Virus record (IMG/VR): IMGVR_UViG_3300023184_000407
Span: 1 to 29,173 of that record
Source of the DNA: a virus
Direction: 5' to 3' (one strand)
Length of the DNA: 29,173 nt
The translations under genes and the position numbers were made by a program. Positions 13,865 to 21,382 of this stretch are shown one piece after another. Under the pieces are notes generated by a model. The model was given only the letters and a program-made list of their open reading frames with translations, searched no databases and was not told the origin of the DNA. The first letter of the stretch is position 1; each line of letters starts with the position of its first letter.

Positions 13865-15829
13865 ATGCCAAAGCCTGAGGCGGCCAGTAATGTATTGGTT
13901 GAATCCGATATTAACTTTATCGGCTTCAATTCACGCCTTGATCCTAGCAACCTGCAGCCCGGATACGCTCAGGCATCTTCAAATTTAAGATTACAGAGAG
14001 GTATTGCTCAGCCCAGAAAGGGCACAAAGCGATTATTGAATGATACGCTTAATGTGTATACGATGGTAGGTTCATCTACATACATTAATGCTTTAGGGCA
14101 AGATAATGTTGTTCTGTTTTTTACAGACAAAATGTATTTTTATAATACAGAAACATCTGCATTTTCTGGGCCTTATGATTATCCAAGCGGAAGATCAATT
14201 GAATTAGGTGGTACAATTGACGCTGTTCAATGCCTTGATGATATTTATATATTCAGAGGACAAGAAACAGAAAAGAGATACGGCACTGGAGGTACATCCG
14301 CTACTGCTGCTCTTGATCTTGTTTATCCTTCAGCAGGCGCAGGTCAAACAATAACTATTACAGCAACATGGATAAATAGTTATGCGTCGGCTCATCCAAC
14401 ATATTATCCGGGAGATGAAGTAACAATTTTTAATGTAACTGATTCAATTGCAAGTGGACACGCAGCATTAAATAATTCTCACATTATTACTTCAGTAATT
14501 GGAAATTCTTTTACGTTTAGTTATGTAAGTCCAGTTAATCAAAATGCATCACAACATGTATATGCGTGTGTTGTTAAAGTTAAGCCTCCTTTTGTCTGGT
14601 CTTCATCTACATCAATAGTTTCATTTTGTCCCCAAAAATCAATAGGAGACAATATTCAAACTCAAGCTGGATACACTGTTCAAGAAGGTTCTGTGCCTCC
14701 TGCTGATTTTGCATTCTATTTTCAAAATAGACTTATTTGTAAAGTTGCAAATACACAGATTGCTGTAAGCGATATTCTTGATCCAATATTTGATTTTAGG
14801 GTAAATAATTTTATCATCAATCAAGGCGGCAATGATTCAATTGTTGGAGTATTACCTTGGATTGAAAATCAATTTTTGATATTCATGGAGCGGTCTATTT
14901 GCGTTGCGTATGTTGAACCAACAACTTATATTGTTGGCACAAACGTGGGGGCAGGAAGCGCCATTACAGTGATCACAACTCAAGTTGGATGCCTGTCTAG
15001 AAAGAGTATCGTAAGCGCAGGCCAGTACGTTTTGTTTTTGTCTGGAAAAGGAATCAATGTATTAACTCCACAACTTGATTTAAAGTTAATTGGAAATACA
15101 CTTCCATTAAGTGAGCCAATTGATAACTTTTTTGACAATGTAAATTATAACGTAATTAAAACATGCGTTTCTTCATATTACGATAATAGGTTTTTTATAG
15201 CATTTGCCACTGGAACAAATCCAAGGCCAACTTCAGTATTGGTATACAATACATTAAATGAAGCATGGGAAACAATTGATACATATCCAACAGGTATGTA
15301 TGTGGATAATATGGTAATCTGCCAATACGGGAATAAACGCAGACAGTTTATTTTAACAAACTTTCAGCCCGGAGTTGGATATGGCGGAATATTTTTAACC
15401 GAAGAATTAGAAGGCGGAGATGAGTTTAGCTCTGCTTCTGGAAGTCCAACTCTTCCATTTGTTCTTCCAGCTACGCTTGATAACACTGGGTATGCCAGAT
15501 TGGCTATTGATGCCAGAATTAGATCTAGAGAATATACCTTTGGAAATACTGACTCAAAAACATTTACAAAAGCTTCATATCAGTTTAATGATGTTAATGA
15601 AGATAATATTAAAATGTTAGCCACAACGCATGATCCAGATGCTTCTGAGTATATTTTAGAATACAAATTTACTGGATCAACAAGCGGCGACTCAACATTA
15701 AGGCCAAGGATTGCAACAAGAGGCGCATCTTTGGATATTGAAGTTCAATTTACTAAAGGGAGATGCGCTTTAAAATCAGCATCCGTTTATGCAATCGCAT
15801 CTAATCGCAGTATGATTTCAGAGGAATAA
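13865..15829 (+). CDS. Probable tail nozzle (tubular) protein
   Basis: A 654-residue beta-rich protein resembling podovirus nozzle/stabilisation proteins. The N-terminus (INFIGFNSRLDPSNLQPGYA, then NLRLQRGIAQPRKGTKRL) has the feature typical of nozzle proteins, a list-like G-v-dsr-d-s-L-pgya-a-Nlrl-rG---pRkG pattern. The body has propeller-like strands (FYFQNRLICKVANTQIAVSD, PWIENQFLIFMERS, YVLFLSGKGINVL). Residues about 155-235 (from AGQTITITATW to VSPVNQ) look like an inserted small beta domain. The nozzle seals the DNA channel under the adaptor. It starts by TAATATG and is two bases from the next gene. Confidence 0.6.
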   Translation: MPKPEAASNVLVESDINFIGFNSRLDPSNLQPGYAQASSNLRLQRGIAQPRKGTKRLLNDTLNVYTMVGSSTYINALGQDNVVLFFTDKMYFYNTETSAFSGPYDYPSGRSIELGGTIDAVQCLDDIYIFRGQETEKRYGTGGTSATAALDLVYPSAGAGQTITITATWINSYASAHPTYYPGDEVTIFNVTDSIASGHAALNNSHIITSVIGNSFTFSYVSPVNQNASQHVYACVVKVKPPFVWSSSTSIVSFCPQKSIGDNIQTQAGYTVQEGSVPPADFAFYFQNRLICKVANTQIAVSDILDPIFDFRVNNFIINQGGNDSIVGVLPWIENQFLIFMERSICVAYVEPTTYIVGTNVGAGSAITVITTQVGCLSRKSIVSAGQYVLFLSGKGINVLTPQLDLKLIGNTLPLSEPIDNFFDNVNYNVIKTCVSSYYDNRFFIAFATGTNPRPTSVLVYNTLNEAWETIDTYPTGMYVDNMVICQYGNKRRQFILTNFQPGVGYGGIFLTEELEGGDEFSSASGSPTLPFVLPATLDNTGYARLAIDARIRSREYTFGNTDSKTFTKASYQFNDVNEDNIKMLATTHDPDASEYILEYKFTGSTSGDSTLRPRIATRGASLDIEVQFTKGRCALKSASVYAIASNRSMISEE

Positions 15830-15831
15830 TT

Positions 15832-16650
15832 ATGGCGCAACAATTTTTAACGGGGCATGTTTATGCAAATGGAGATGTTGTCACTGGGGACAACTTAAAT
15901 TCTGCTGTAAATAATGCAATATTACTTCCGGGGGCTATCTCTAGCCAAACTACAGGAAGTCCAGAAACTAATGATTGGATTTTGTATTCAAACAATGCAT
16001 TTACTGCTTTTAAAAAAATTCAGGTTGAACCATTTCTTAGTTTAAGCCAAGGATTTACACCTACAACTCCAAAGGCAGCAGCATTTATTGCTCCCGGTGA
16101 AGTTCACCCATGCGCGTTTACTTTTACTAAAACAGCTTCATACACTGCGGTTATATTTACTGGGCCAACTTATTTTCCCGGAACCGTGCTTGTTGGACAC
16201 AAATATTATTTAGACTTTTCAACAACGGGGGCGGTAGATGGTGTTTATGAAGTTGTTTCTGTTGTTGGAACTACTGTTAATTTTGCGCTAGCAGCGGCCG
16301 GAACTGCAGTATCTGGAGTTGGATCTGTATATTTTTCCGCAGTTAACAGATTTGTTAATGTATCTAATGTAGTTTTAACAAGCCCGACTTCAGGGGCAGT
16401 AAGCAGCCTTATTGTTAATCTTTCATCTCCAATTCCGCTTACAAGTACATACTCTCCATTTATTTCATGCGCAGGACATCCGACTGCGTATGGAAACAGC
16501 GCGACTCAATTTAGGCTTGATTATAGCGGAACTACCCCTGTAGCAAGAACTACTGTTTCTTTTGCTGTTCAGCCATTATTGCAAACTGGCGGGGCTGCTG
16601 CTCCGGGAAATCCTACAACAATACTTATTTACGCTCCATATTCTTCGTAA
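15832..16650 (+). CDS. Beta-rich virion protein, nozzle partner
   Basis: A 272-residue protein, probably structural. The N-terminus has GHVYANGDVVTGDNLNSAVN and a Leu-Pro-Gly-Ala segment as seen in tail-attached phage proteins. A small beta domain (about 112-168: HKYYLDFSTTGAVDGVYEVV, SVVGTTVNFALAAAG) resembles the one inserted in the preceding nozzle gene. The C-terminus (about 180-272) is Ser/Thr-rich and beta. No enzyme motif is visible. Start lies 2 nt after the nozzle stop (TAATTATG); end overlaps the next gene by TAATG. It is likely a tail-tip or nozzle-cap component; this is inference from synteny. Confidence 0.55.
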   Translation: MAQQFLTGHVYANGDVVTGDNLNSAVNNAILLPGAISSQTTGSPETNDWILYSNNAFTAFKKIQVEPFLSLSQGFTPTTPKAAAFIAPGEVHPCAFTFTKTASYTAVIFTGPTYFPGTVLVGHKYYLDFSTTGAVDGVYEVVSVVGTTVNFALAAAGTAVSGVGSVYFSAVNRFVNVSNVVLTSPTSGAVSSLIVNLSSPIPLTSTYSPFISCAGHPTAYGNSATQFRLDYSGTTPVARTTVSFAVQPLLQTGGAAAPGNPTTILIYAPYSS

Positions 16651-17138
16651 TGAAACTGACGCTTAATCTTTATGAGCGTATAATTGATGCAGTCCATGAA
16701 AAGTCTAGAAACCATCTTAAGATGCTCGGGCACGTCACTCGCGAAGAGTGCGCTGAGTACATTGGATTCTATGCTTTTCATAAAGGATTGTACTGGAGTG
16801 AACAGGATGGTAAAATTGTTGGAGTATCAACCGCTCATCCCGGAAAACGAGATTTTGACTGGAAGTGGAGTAATCCAGAAGGCATTTGGATGGCTCACCT
16901 TGTGTGGGCGGATAATGTCAAAGCTCACGCAGAAGTGCTCAGAAAGTTTCTTGAGCAACAAAATAAACCCGTCCACGAATTGTGGACTTGGAGAGGCGAT
17001 AAACCAGTAGCACTTACAGCAAAAAAGTTAGAAAGGATTTTGTCTTATGGGAGGAGGATCAAAAACGGAAGTAGTCCAAGCGGCACCAGCACCACAATAC
17101 AACGAGTCGATGCGGTCGATTCTACAGGCGCAGATTGA
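16650..17138 (+). CDS. Possible GNAT-like protein of the ejection cassette
   Basis: A 162-residue protein. Residues about 30-135 have the strand-helix order of a GNAT-like fold: YAFHKGLYWSEQDGKIVGVS, then WMAHLVWADNVKAHAEVLRKFL and, near the end, ALTAKKLERILSYGRR. The expected acetyl-CoA loop (Q/R-x-x-G-x-G/A) is not evident, so enzymatic activity is doubtful; comparable small proteins occur near internal virion genes of podoviruses. The last about 30 residues (IKNGSSPSGTSTT...) are low-complexity and lie entirely inside the next gene (92-nt overlap from 17047), so they are probably a readthrough tail. Start by TAATG overlap. Confidence 0.55.
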   Translation: MKLTLNLYERIIDAVHEKSRNHLKMLGHVTREECAEYIGFYAFHKGLYWSEQDGKIVGVSTAHPGKRDFDWKWSNPEGIWMAHLVWADNVKAHAEVLRKFLEQQNKPVHELWTWRGDKPVALTAKKLERILSYGRRIKNGSSPSGTSTTIQRVDAVDSTGAD

Positions 17139-18147
17139 TGTAGCGCCTCAAGTTGTTGCAATGGAGCAACAGTATCAGCCAATTTATAATAAATTACAGG
17201 CTGAACAGCAGTCGTATCTTTCTAATGCCTCAGTACAAGATGCAGCTAGGCTATACCCGCAAATAGCGCAAATTGAAGATCAATATTCTAAAGCTAATAG
17301 AGCTTCAGAACTTCAGCAGCTTCAGACATCTCTTCCAGAGTATCAAAAGGCATTTAGCTCTCTTACTCCGGGATATGCTGAGGCTTTATCTTCTGCTGGA
17401 CAGTTAGCCAAAAACTCTATGGCTAGGTCATTGGTTGATCCAAACTTAACCGATTATTCAGGAGGAGTTGATTCTATTGACAGCCAAAATAGACTTGGTG
17501 GATACATGGATTTTCTCAGGAATTCTTCCATGCAAGATCTTAGTGCCGGAAAAAGCCTTACAGCAGAAGAACAGCGGATGGCCAACCAAAGCTCTAGGTC
17601 TGCCTTTGCGGCTAGGGGAACAGCATTAACTTCCCAGTCTGCTAATTCTGAAATCTTAAATAGGGCAGATGTTTCTAGTCAGCGGTATCAACAGCGCCTT
17701 GCAAATGCAGCCAATGCCGCAGGTCAAATTCAGTCTATTCAAGGGCAGTCATTTGGACAGTCTTTGCAAAGAGAACAAGCGCAGCAACAGCGAGCTATGG
17801 CATCTCAGCAAATTCAAGCTGGATACGCTCAACTTGGAGCTGGTGCGATGGGGCAACTTCAGCAAGCGCAGGCTCCTATTTTGCAGGCGTTCTACAAACA
17901 GCCAATTCTTCAGGGTCAGGCAAATCAAGCCCAGAACATGGGACTTCAAATGCAACAGCAAGCTGGCCCTCAGTATTTTAACCCTGAAAGCCAGACTGGG
18001 ATGGGCAGCATTTACGGCGCGTATAATCAGCAAAGCCAGCAAAATATAGCCAATGCTCAAATTCAATCAGGAGCATCTGCTGGCAAATCCCAACGAAACA
18101 CAGCAATTGCTGGCGGAGTTATTATGGGTGCAGCAATTATCTTTTAA
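17047..18147 (+). CDS. Internal virion / DNA-ejection protein, Gln/Ala-rich
   Basis: A 366-residue protein with the N-terminus MGGGSKTEVVQAAPAPQYNE, typical of phage internal or ejection proteins. Most of the sequence is helical and Gln/Ala/Ser-rich (for example RYQQRLANAANAAGQIQSIQ and the Q-run around 235-310), with a conserved-looking segment RMANQSSRSAFAARGTALTS (about 178-197). The C-terminus ends in a hydrophobic Gly-rich segment (AIAGGVIMGAAIIF, about 352-366) that could insert into membrane. Start ATG has a good SD-like GAAAGGA 9 nt upstream (17031-17037), supporting this start despite a 92-nt overlap with the upstream gene. Stop overlaps the next ATG (TAATG). Confidence 0.7.
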   Translation: MGGGSKTEVVQAAPAPQYNESMRSILQAQIDVAPQVVAMEQQYQPIYNKLQAEQQSYLSNASVQDAARLYPQIAQIEDQYSKANRASELQQLQTSLPEYQKAFSSLTPGYAEALSSAGQLAKNSMARSLVDPNLTDYSGGVDSIDSQNRLGGYMDFLRNSSMQDLSAGKSLTAEEQRMANQSSRSAFAARGTALTSQSANSEILNRADVSSQRYQQRLANAANAAGQIQSIQGQSFGQSLQREQAQQQRAMASQQIQAGYAQLGAGAMGQLQQAQAPILQAFYKQPILQGQANQAQNMGLQMQQQAGPQYFNPESQTGMGSIYGAYNQQSQQNIANAQIQSGASAGKSQRNTAIAGGVIMGAAIIF

Positions 18148-18995
18148 TGGACATATCAAAAACAATTCAAGTAATTAAGACGGCCTTAATCAGAGCCAGA
18201 AGGCCAGCCGTGCTTTGGAGTGGTGGCAAGGACAGCACAGTCTTGCTTAGTATTGCTCAGGAGATCTGTCCAGATATCGAGGTAATTCATTGGAAACTTC
18301 CCTTTCTTTCCAAGAAGTACGCACACCATCATCAGGTTCAAGAAAACTTAAATATGACAGTCCATGATTGGACTCCTGTTTCTGTCGCGCTTACTCATGG
18401 GAATGACCGTATTGATGTTTGTGAGACCTACAGTATCGGCGATGGGGCTGTAAAGGTAATGCGAGGCACTGAGCCATTTGAAGAAGGCAGGCCTTGGATT
18501 TGCGGTAAAGACTGGCTTAATCGCCCAAAGGCTCACGTTGTTACTGACTTTGATGTTTTGCTTTGCGGTCACAAAAACGGCGATGAAGATCCATTGACCG
18601 GGCCAATTCCGCTTGAACTTGATATGAAGATGCTTGGGGCAACTACAAGCATGTGGTTTCCAATCAAATCTTGGAGCGATTCTGATATTGCAGATTATAT
18701 TTTAAATAATAATGTATCATATGATACTTATAGATATGATTGTAATGTTGTCAGTAAACCGGATAAACACTTAAATTCAGATTACGTTCATTCATGCTTT
18801 CGTTGCGTGGACAAGCGTGAGGGTCAATTTGTTCACTGCCCAAAGCTTGACCTTGTTGTAGAAAACATGCATGAGCTTGTTCTGCATGAACAACCCGTGG
18901 CTAGATATTGCAACGTCCGAAATGAATTGCCAGACCTGCGGAGCGTGTTGCTCCCACAAGTGGAGTTGGCCAATCTTGAAGAGGGATCGGTCTGA
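18147..18995 (+). CDS. PAPS-reductase-family (ATP-pyrophosphatase fold) protein
   Basis: A 282-residue protein with the PP-loop nucleotide-binding motif SGGKDST (residues 25-31) at the end of a beta strand (PAVLW), as in PAPS reductases and related N-type ATP pyrophosphatases. Later family-like segments are PWICGKDWLNRP (about 117), GHKNGDEDPLTGP (about 145) and FPIKSWSDSDIADYIL (about 170). A three-cysteine cluster C217-x2-C220-x10-C231 lies near the C-terminus; it is not the single catalytic Cys tail of assimilatory PAPS reductase, so classical sulfate reduction is doubtful. It is much shorter than typical DndC. Substrate is unknown. It lies between ejection-protein genes, coupled by TAATG, and its 3' end overlaps the YkgJ-type gene. 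Confidence 0.8.
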   Translation: MDISKTIQVIKTALIRARRPAVLWSGGKDSTVLLSIAQEICPDIEVIHWKLPFLSKKYAHHHQVQENLNMTVHDWTPVSVALTHGNDRIDVCETYSIGDGAVKVMRGTEPFEEGRPWICGKDWLNRPKAHVVTDFDVLLCGHKNGDEDPLTGPIPLELDMKMLGATTSMWFPIKSWSDSDIADYILNNNVSYDTYRYDCNVVSKPDKHLNSDYVHSCFRCVDKREGQFVHCPKLDLVVENMHELVLHEQPVARYCNVRNELPDLRSVLLPQVELANLEEGSV

Positions 18996-19209
18996 CGCAG
19001 CAGGAATACCAAAAAAGCTTATACGCAATGACTACCCTTTACTCAAAACCGTTAATAGTCGCTGCGTGGCTTTGTGTGGCACTGTGGGCCAGTCTGTGTC
19101 TTGTAGTATATATGAAGTCAGGCCTTTAGCCTGTCAGCGTTTTGAAAAAGGAAGTCAACTTTGCTTAGAAGCTAGAAAAAAACTATATGAAACCAAAGGA
19201 TCTTTATAG
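18922..19209 (+). CDS. YkgJ-type cysteine-cluster (metal-binding) protein
   Basis: A 95-residue protein with the YkgJ/UPF0153 signature: C3-x2-C6-x2-C9-C10 at the N-terminus, then C48, C52, C61 in the block CSIYEVRP, C71 (ACQRFEKG) and C81. Members are predicted Zn- or Fe-S-chelating proteins of largely unknown reaction. The start at 18922 gives the usual very short N-terminus before the first cysteines; ATGs at 18871 and 18886 are in frame and would lengthen it. Any of these overlaps the PAPS-reductase-family gene by at least 74 nt, and the 3' end overlaps the next gene by 23 nt. Co-encoding with a PP-loop protein suggests a shared redox or sulfur/metal chemistry, by inference. Confidence 0.75.
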   Translation: MNCQTCGACCSHKWSWPILKRDRSDAAGIPKKLIRNDYPLLKTVNSRCVALCGTVGQSVSCSIYEVRPLACQRFEKGSQLCLEARKKLYETKGSL

Positions 19210-19840
19210 CGGGGCAGGGCCGGAAAAAGTCTTTTCTCAAATGGGTCAGGGCTTTGCAGAAGCTGGCGCTAGGATTGGGGGAATGGAGCAGCAGAAATAC
19301 GCTTCTCAGGGCCAAGCAATTGCTGGCATGATAACCGGGGTTGCCGGGGCTTATGCTCAGCATCAAGAACTTAAGGCCAGTAATGACGCAAACAAAAAGC
19401 TTCTTGATAATCCCAAAGTGCAGGAAATGTTTGGGATCTCAAAAGATCAAGCTAAGCAAATGAGCATTGATGCAGACAATCTTGGCACGCAGGGCGCAGC
19501 CAAGATGTTTGATAGCTTTATGCCAATGGCATTTAAAAGCTCAATGCAGCAAAGATCTGATCAGGCTCAATCTATGCAACCTTGGAATGCGGAGGCGGCT
19601 AGAGCTGCATACAGACAAGTTGCTCCTCCTATTTATGGAGGAAGCTCTGCAGATGCAGCAAGTACTCCGTTTTCTTCTGTATATCATCCAGACAATAATT
19701 CAGGCCTTGGATCTGTTAATCCAAAAAGCCTTCCTCTCCCAGTGGATGATACTTCTGGTGAAGATATGCCTGTCCCATATCGCTCTGGAAGAAAGCAACC
19801 TTTTCTTTTTAATGATGAAAGTCTTTTTCCAAGGAGGTAA
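19187..19840 (+). CDS. Internal virion protein candidate
   Basis: A 217-residue protein beginning MKPKDLYSGAGPEKVFSQMG. The N-terminal third has a Gly/Ala-rich, membrane-compatible stretch (QGQAIAGMITGVAGAYAQHQ, about 43-62); the middle is Gln/Met-rich and helical; the C-terminal third is Pro/Ser-rich and probably disordered, ending FNDESLFPRR. Composition resembles the neighbouring ejection-type proteins (17047, 19847) and fits a small ejection protein. The start overlaps the YkgJ-type gene by 23 nt. The stop codon is embedded in the strong SD of the next gene. Function is inferred from composition and location. Confidence 0.6.
   Translation: MKPKDLYSGAGPEKVFSQMGQGFAEAGARIGGMEQQKYASQGQAIAGMITGVAGAYAQHQELKASNDANKKLLDNPKVQEMFGISKDQAKQMSIDADNLGTQGAAKMFDSFMPMAFKSSMQQRSDQAQSMQPWNAEAARAAYRQVAPPIYGGSSADAASTPFSSVYHPDNNSGLGSVNPKSLPLPVDDTSGEDMPVPYRSGRKQPFLFNDESLFPRR
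19831..19838 (+). promoter_or_regulatory. Strong Shine-Dalgarno AAGGAGGT
   Basis: Near-perfect anti-SD complement 8 nt before the ATG at 19847, fixing that start. It is the strongest SD in the window, where most starts have none. Confidence 0.85.
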
Positions 19841-19846
19841 TTATTT

Positions 19847-21376
19847 ATGGGATACCTAAGCGAATTTCTTGATTCGATGGCTTATGGAGCCTCGAAGCAA
19901 ACTGCTGAAAATGCCCAGCGAGACCTTCAGGACTTGGATAATAAAATGGCCCAGCGTGCCATTACTCCTCAGGTATACGAGGAGGAGAAAGTAAAGATAA
20001 GGAACACGTTAAATACCGTTTTAGGAAATGCACAAAAATATGCTGATAGCCTAAATGCCTCAGAGGGCGAAAGGATTGCCAGTAATATTGAAAAAGATAA
20101 GGTTGACATTGATATTGCAAACAAAGCTTTTGAAAACAAAAGCATTACAAAATCAACGTATGATGATGTCATTGCGAGCCGTGAGTCATCTATTCAAAGC
20201 GGTGAAAAAAAGATCTCTACAACTTTAAGTAAGTTAGGATTTTCTCCAGAAACTATTGATTCATTTAGTCCAGAAGAACGCGCACAATTTGCCAGTGGCT
20301 ATCAGCCTCCAAAAGTTGAAAGAGTAACCGCCGCTAAGGTTGCTGCTGCCGCCGCTCCTTCAACTGGGCAAGCGATTGAAAACGCTCCAGACTACGTTCG
20401 TGTTTCTAATAAGGCTGTTAATAAGCCAATTAGAACATGGCAGGATTACATTGAAGCACAGCCTACTGCCGGAGATAAGTATGAGGCTGAAAGGCAATTT
20501 GCCAATCAACACAGGCAAAAATCCATGATTGAAATCCTTAATCAGGCACAACAGGTTCCGCCTGAATTAAGAAAAGATTGGATTGAACAGAGCCGAATGA
20601 TGCTTGATCTCAAGACTCCTGCAATGGCAGACATCAGAGAAAGTAAGTTCTTTAAAACCACTGAAGCTGAAGCTGGAAAAGCAGGTCATCTACAAAGTGA
20701 GCTTACGCTTTCAATGATGCACAATGAGCTTTCTACTGCAAAAGTTTTGTTAGCTGAAGTTAAAAGACTTGGTGATTCAAGTGAAGGGAAAACAAAAAGG
20801 GGACAGTTAATAAGTTTTCTTGAAGCAAATCTTCCAAAAGTTATGCAGTCTATTGCAACAGGACAATCTGATGCCGTTCAATTGTCTGAAGCAAATCGTT
20901 TACTTCCAGAAGTTACTACTTTTTTTGAAAAGAGTCCAAAGGATTGGGCTGAATTAATTAAATTAAGAGGTGGGTTTTTTAAAGCATTTTCTTTGGATGT
21001 AGAAGGCTTTATGGATAAGGCTGAACTTATTTACAAGGCTGGCGCTGGTGCTCAAAATTCCATATATGATAAGGCCCATGGCAAGCTGGGAAAGGCGATT
21101 GAAGATACTGGGTTGCGTAGATTTAATGATACCATTAATCCCGGCGTTAGGGCCAAATCTGATGTTCAAGACATTCAGAATAGATTGAAGGGATTTCAAA
21201 TAACTCCTGTGTATAACCAGAATCCATTTTCTGAATCTCAAAAACCAGTGATGAATCAAACTGGACAATCTCCTCTTCCAAGTTCTGCGCCTCCTCTTAG
21301 AAAAGGGAAGGTATTAAACTTTGGACAAACCGTTAAACAAGTTACAAACTTCCAGCCGCTTTTTGGACAAGACTAA
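19847..21376 (+). CDS. Helical internal virion / ejection protein
   Basis: A 509-residue, largely alpha-helical, charged protein. N-terminal coiled-coil-like stretches (about 15-105: DLQDLDNKMAQRAITPQVYE and similar) precede an Ala/Pro linker (KVAAAAAPSTGQAIENAP, about 164-181), a helical middle (about 190-430) with Leu/Glu/Lys periodicity, and a Pro/Gln/Ser-rich disordered end (about 455-509). No enzymatic motif was found. It sits between a small ejection-type protein and the giant 2196-residue gene and is expressed from an excellent SD, so a high-copy structural ejection component is plausible. The family is not recognised by name. Confidence 0.6.
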   Translation: MGYLSEFLDSMAYGASKQTAENAQRDLQDLDNKMAQRAITPQVYEEEKVKIRNTLNTVLGNAQKYADSLNASEGERIASNIEKDKVDIDIANKAFENKSITKSTYDDVIASRESSIQSGEKKISTTLSKLGFSPETIDSFSPEERAQFASGYQPPKVERVTAAKVAAAAAPSTGQAIENAPDYVRVSNKAVNKPIRTWQDYIEAQPTAGDKYEAERQFANQHRQKSMIEILNQAQQVPPELRKDWIEQSRMMLDLKTPAMADIRESKFFKTTEAEAGKAGHLQSELTLSMMHNELSTAKVLLAEVKRLGDSSEGKTKRGQLISFLEANLPKVMQSIATGQSDAVQLSEANRLLPEVTTFFEKSPKDWAELIKLRGGFFKAFSLDVEGFMDKAELIYKAGAGAQNSIYDKAHGKLGKAIEDTGLRRFNDTINPGVRAKSDVQDIQNRLKGFQITPVYNQNPFSESQKPVMNQTGQSPLPSSAPPLRKGKVLNFGQTVKQVTNFQPLFGQD

Positions 21377-21382
21377 TTAATT

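Noticed and set aside
18147-18995. DndC-type DNA phosphorothioation enzyme or true assimilatory PAPS reductase
   Set aside because: Too short for DndC, no other dnd genes nearby, and the C-terminal cysteine pattern differs from classical PAPS reductase.
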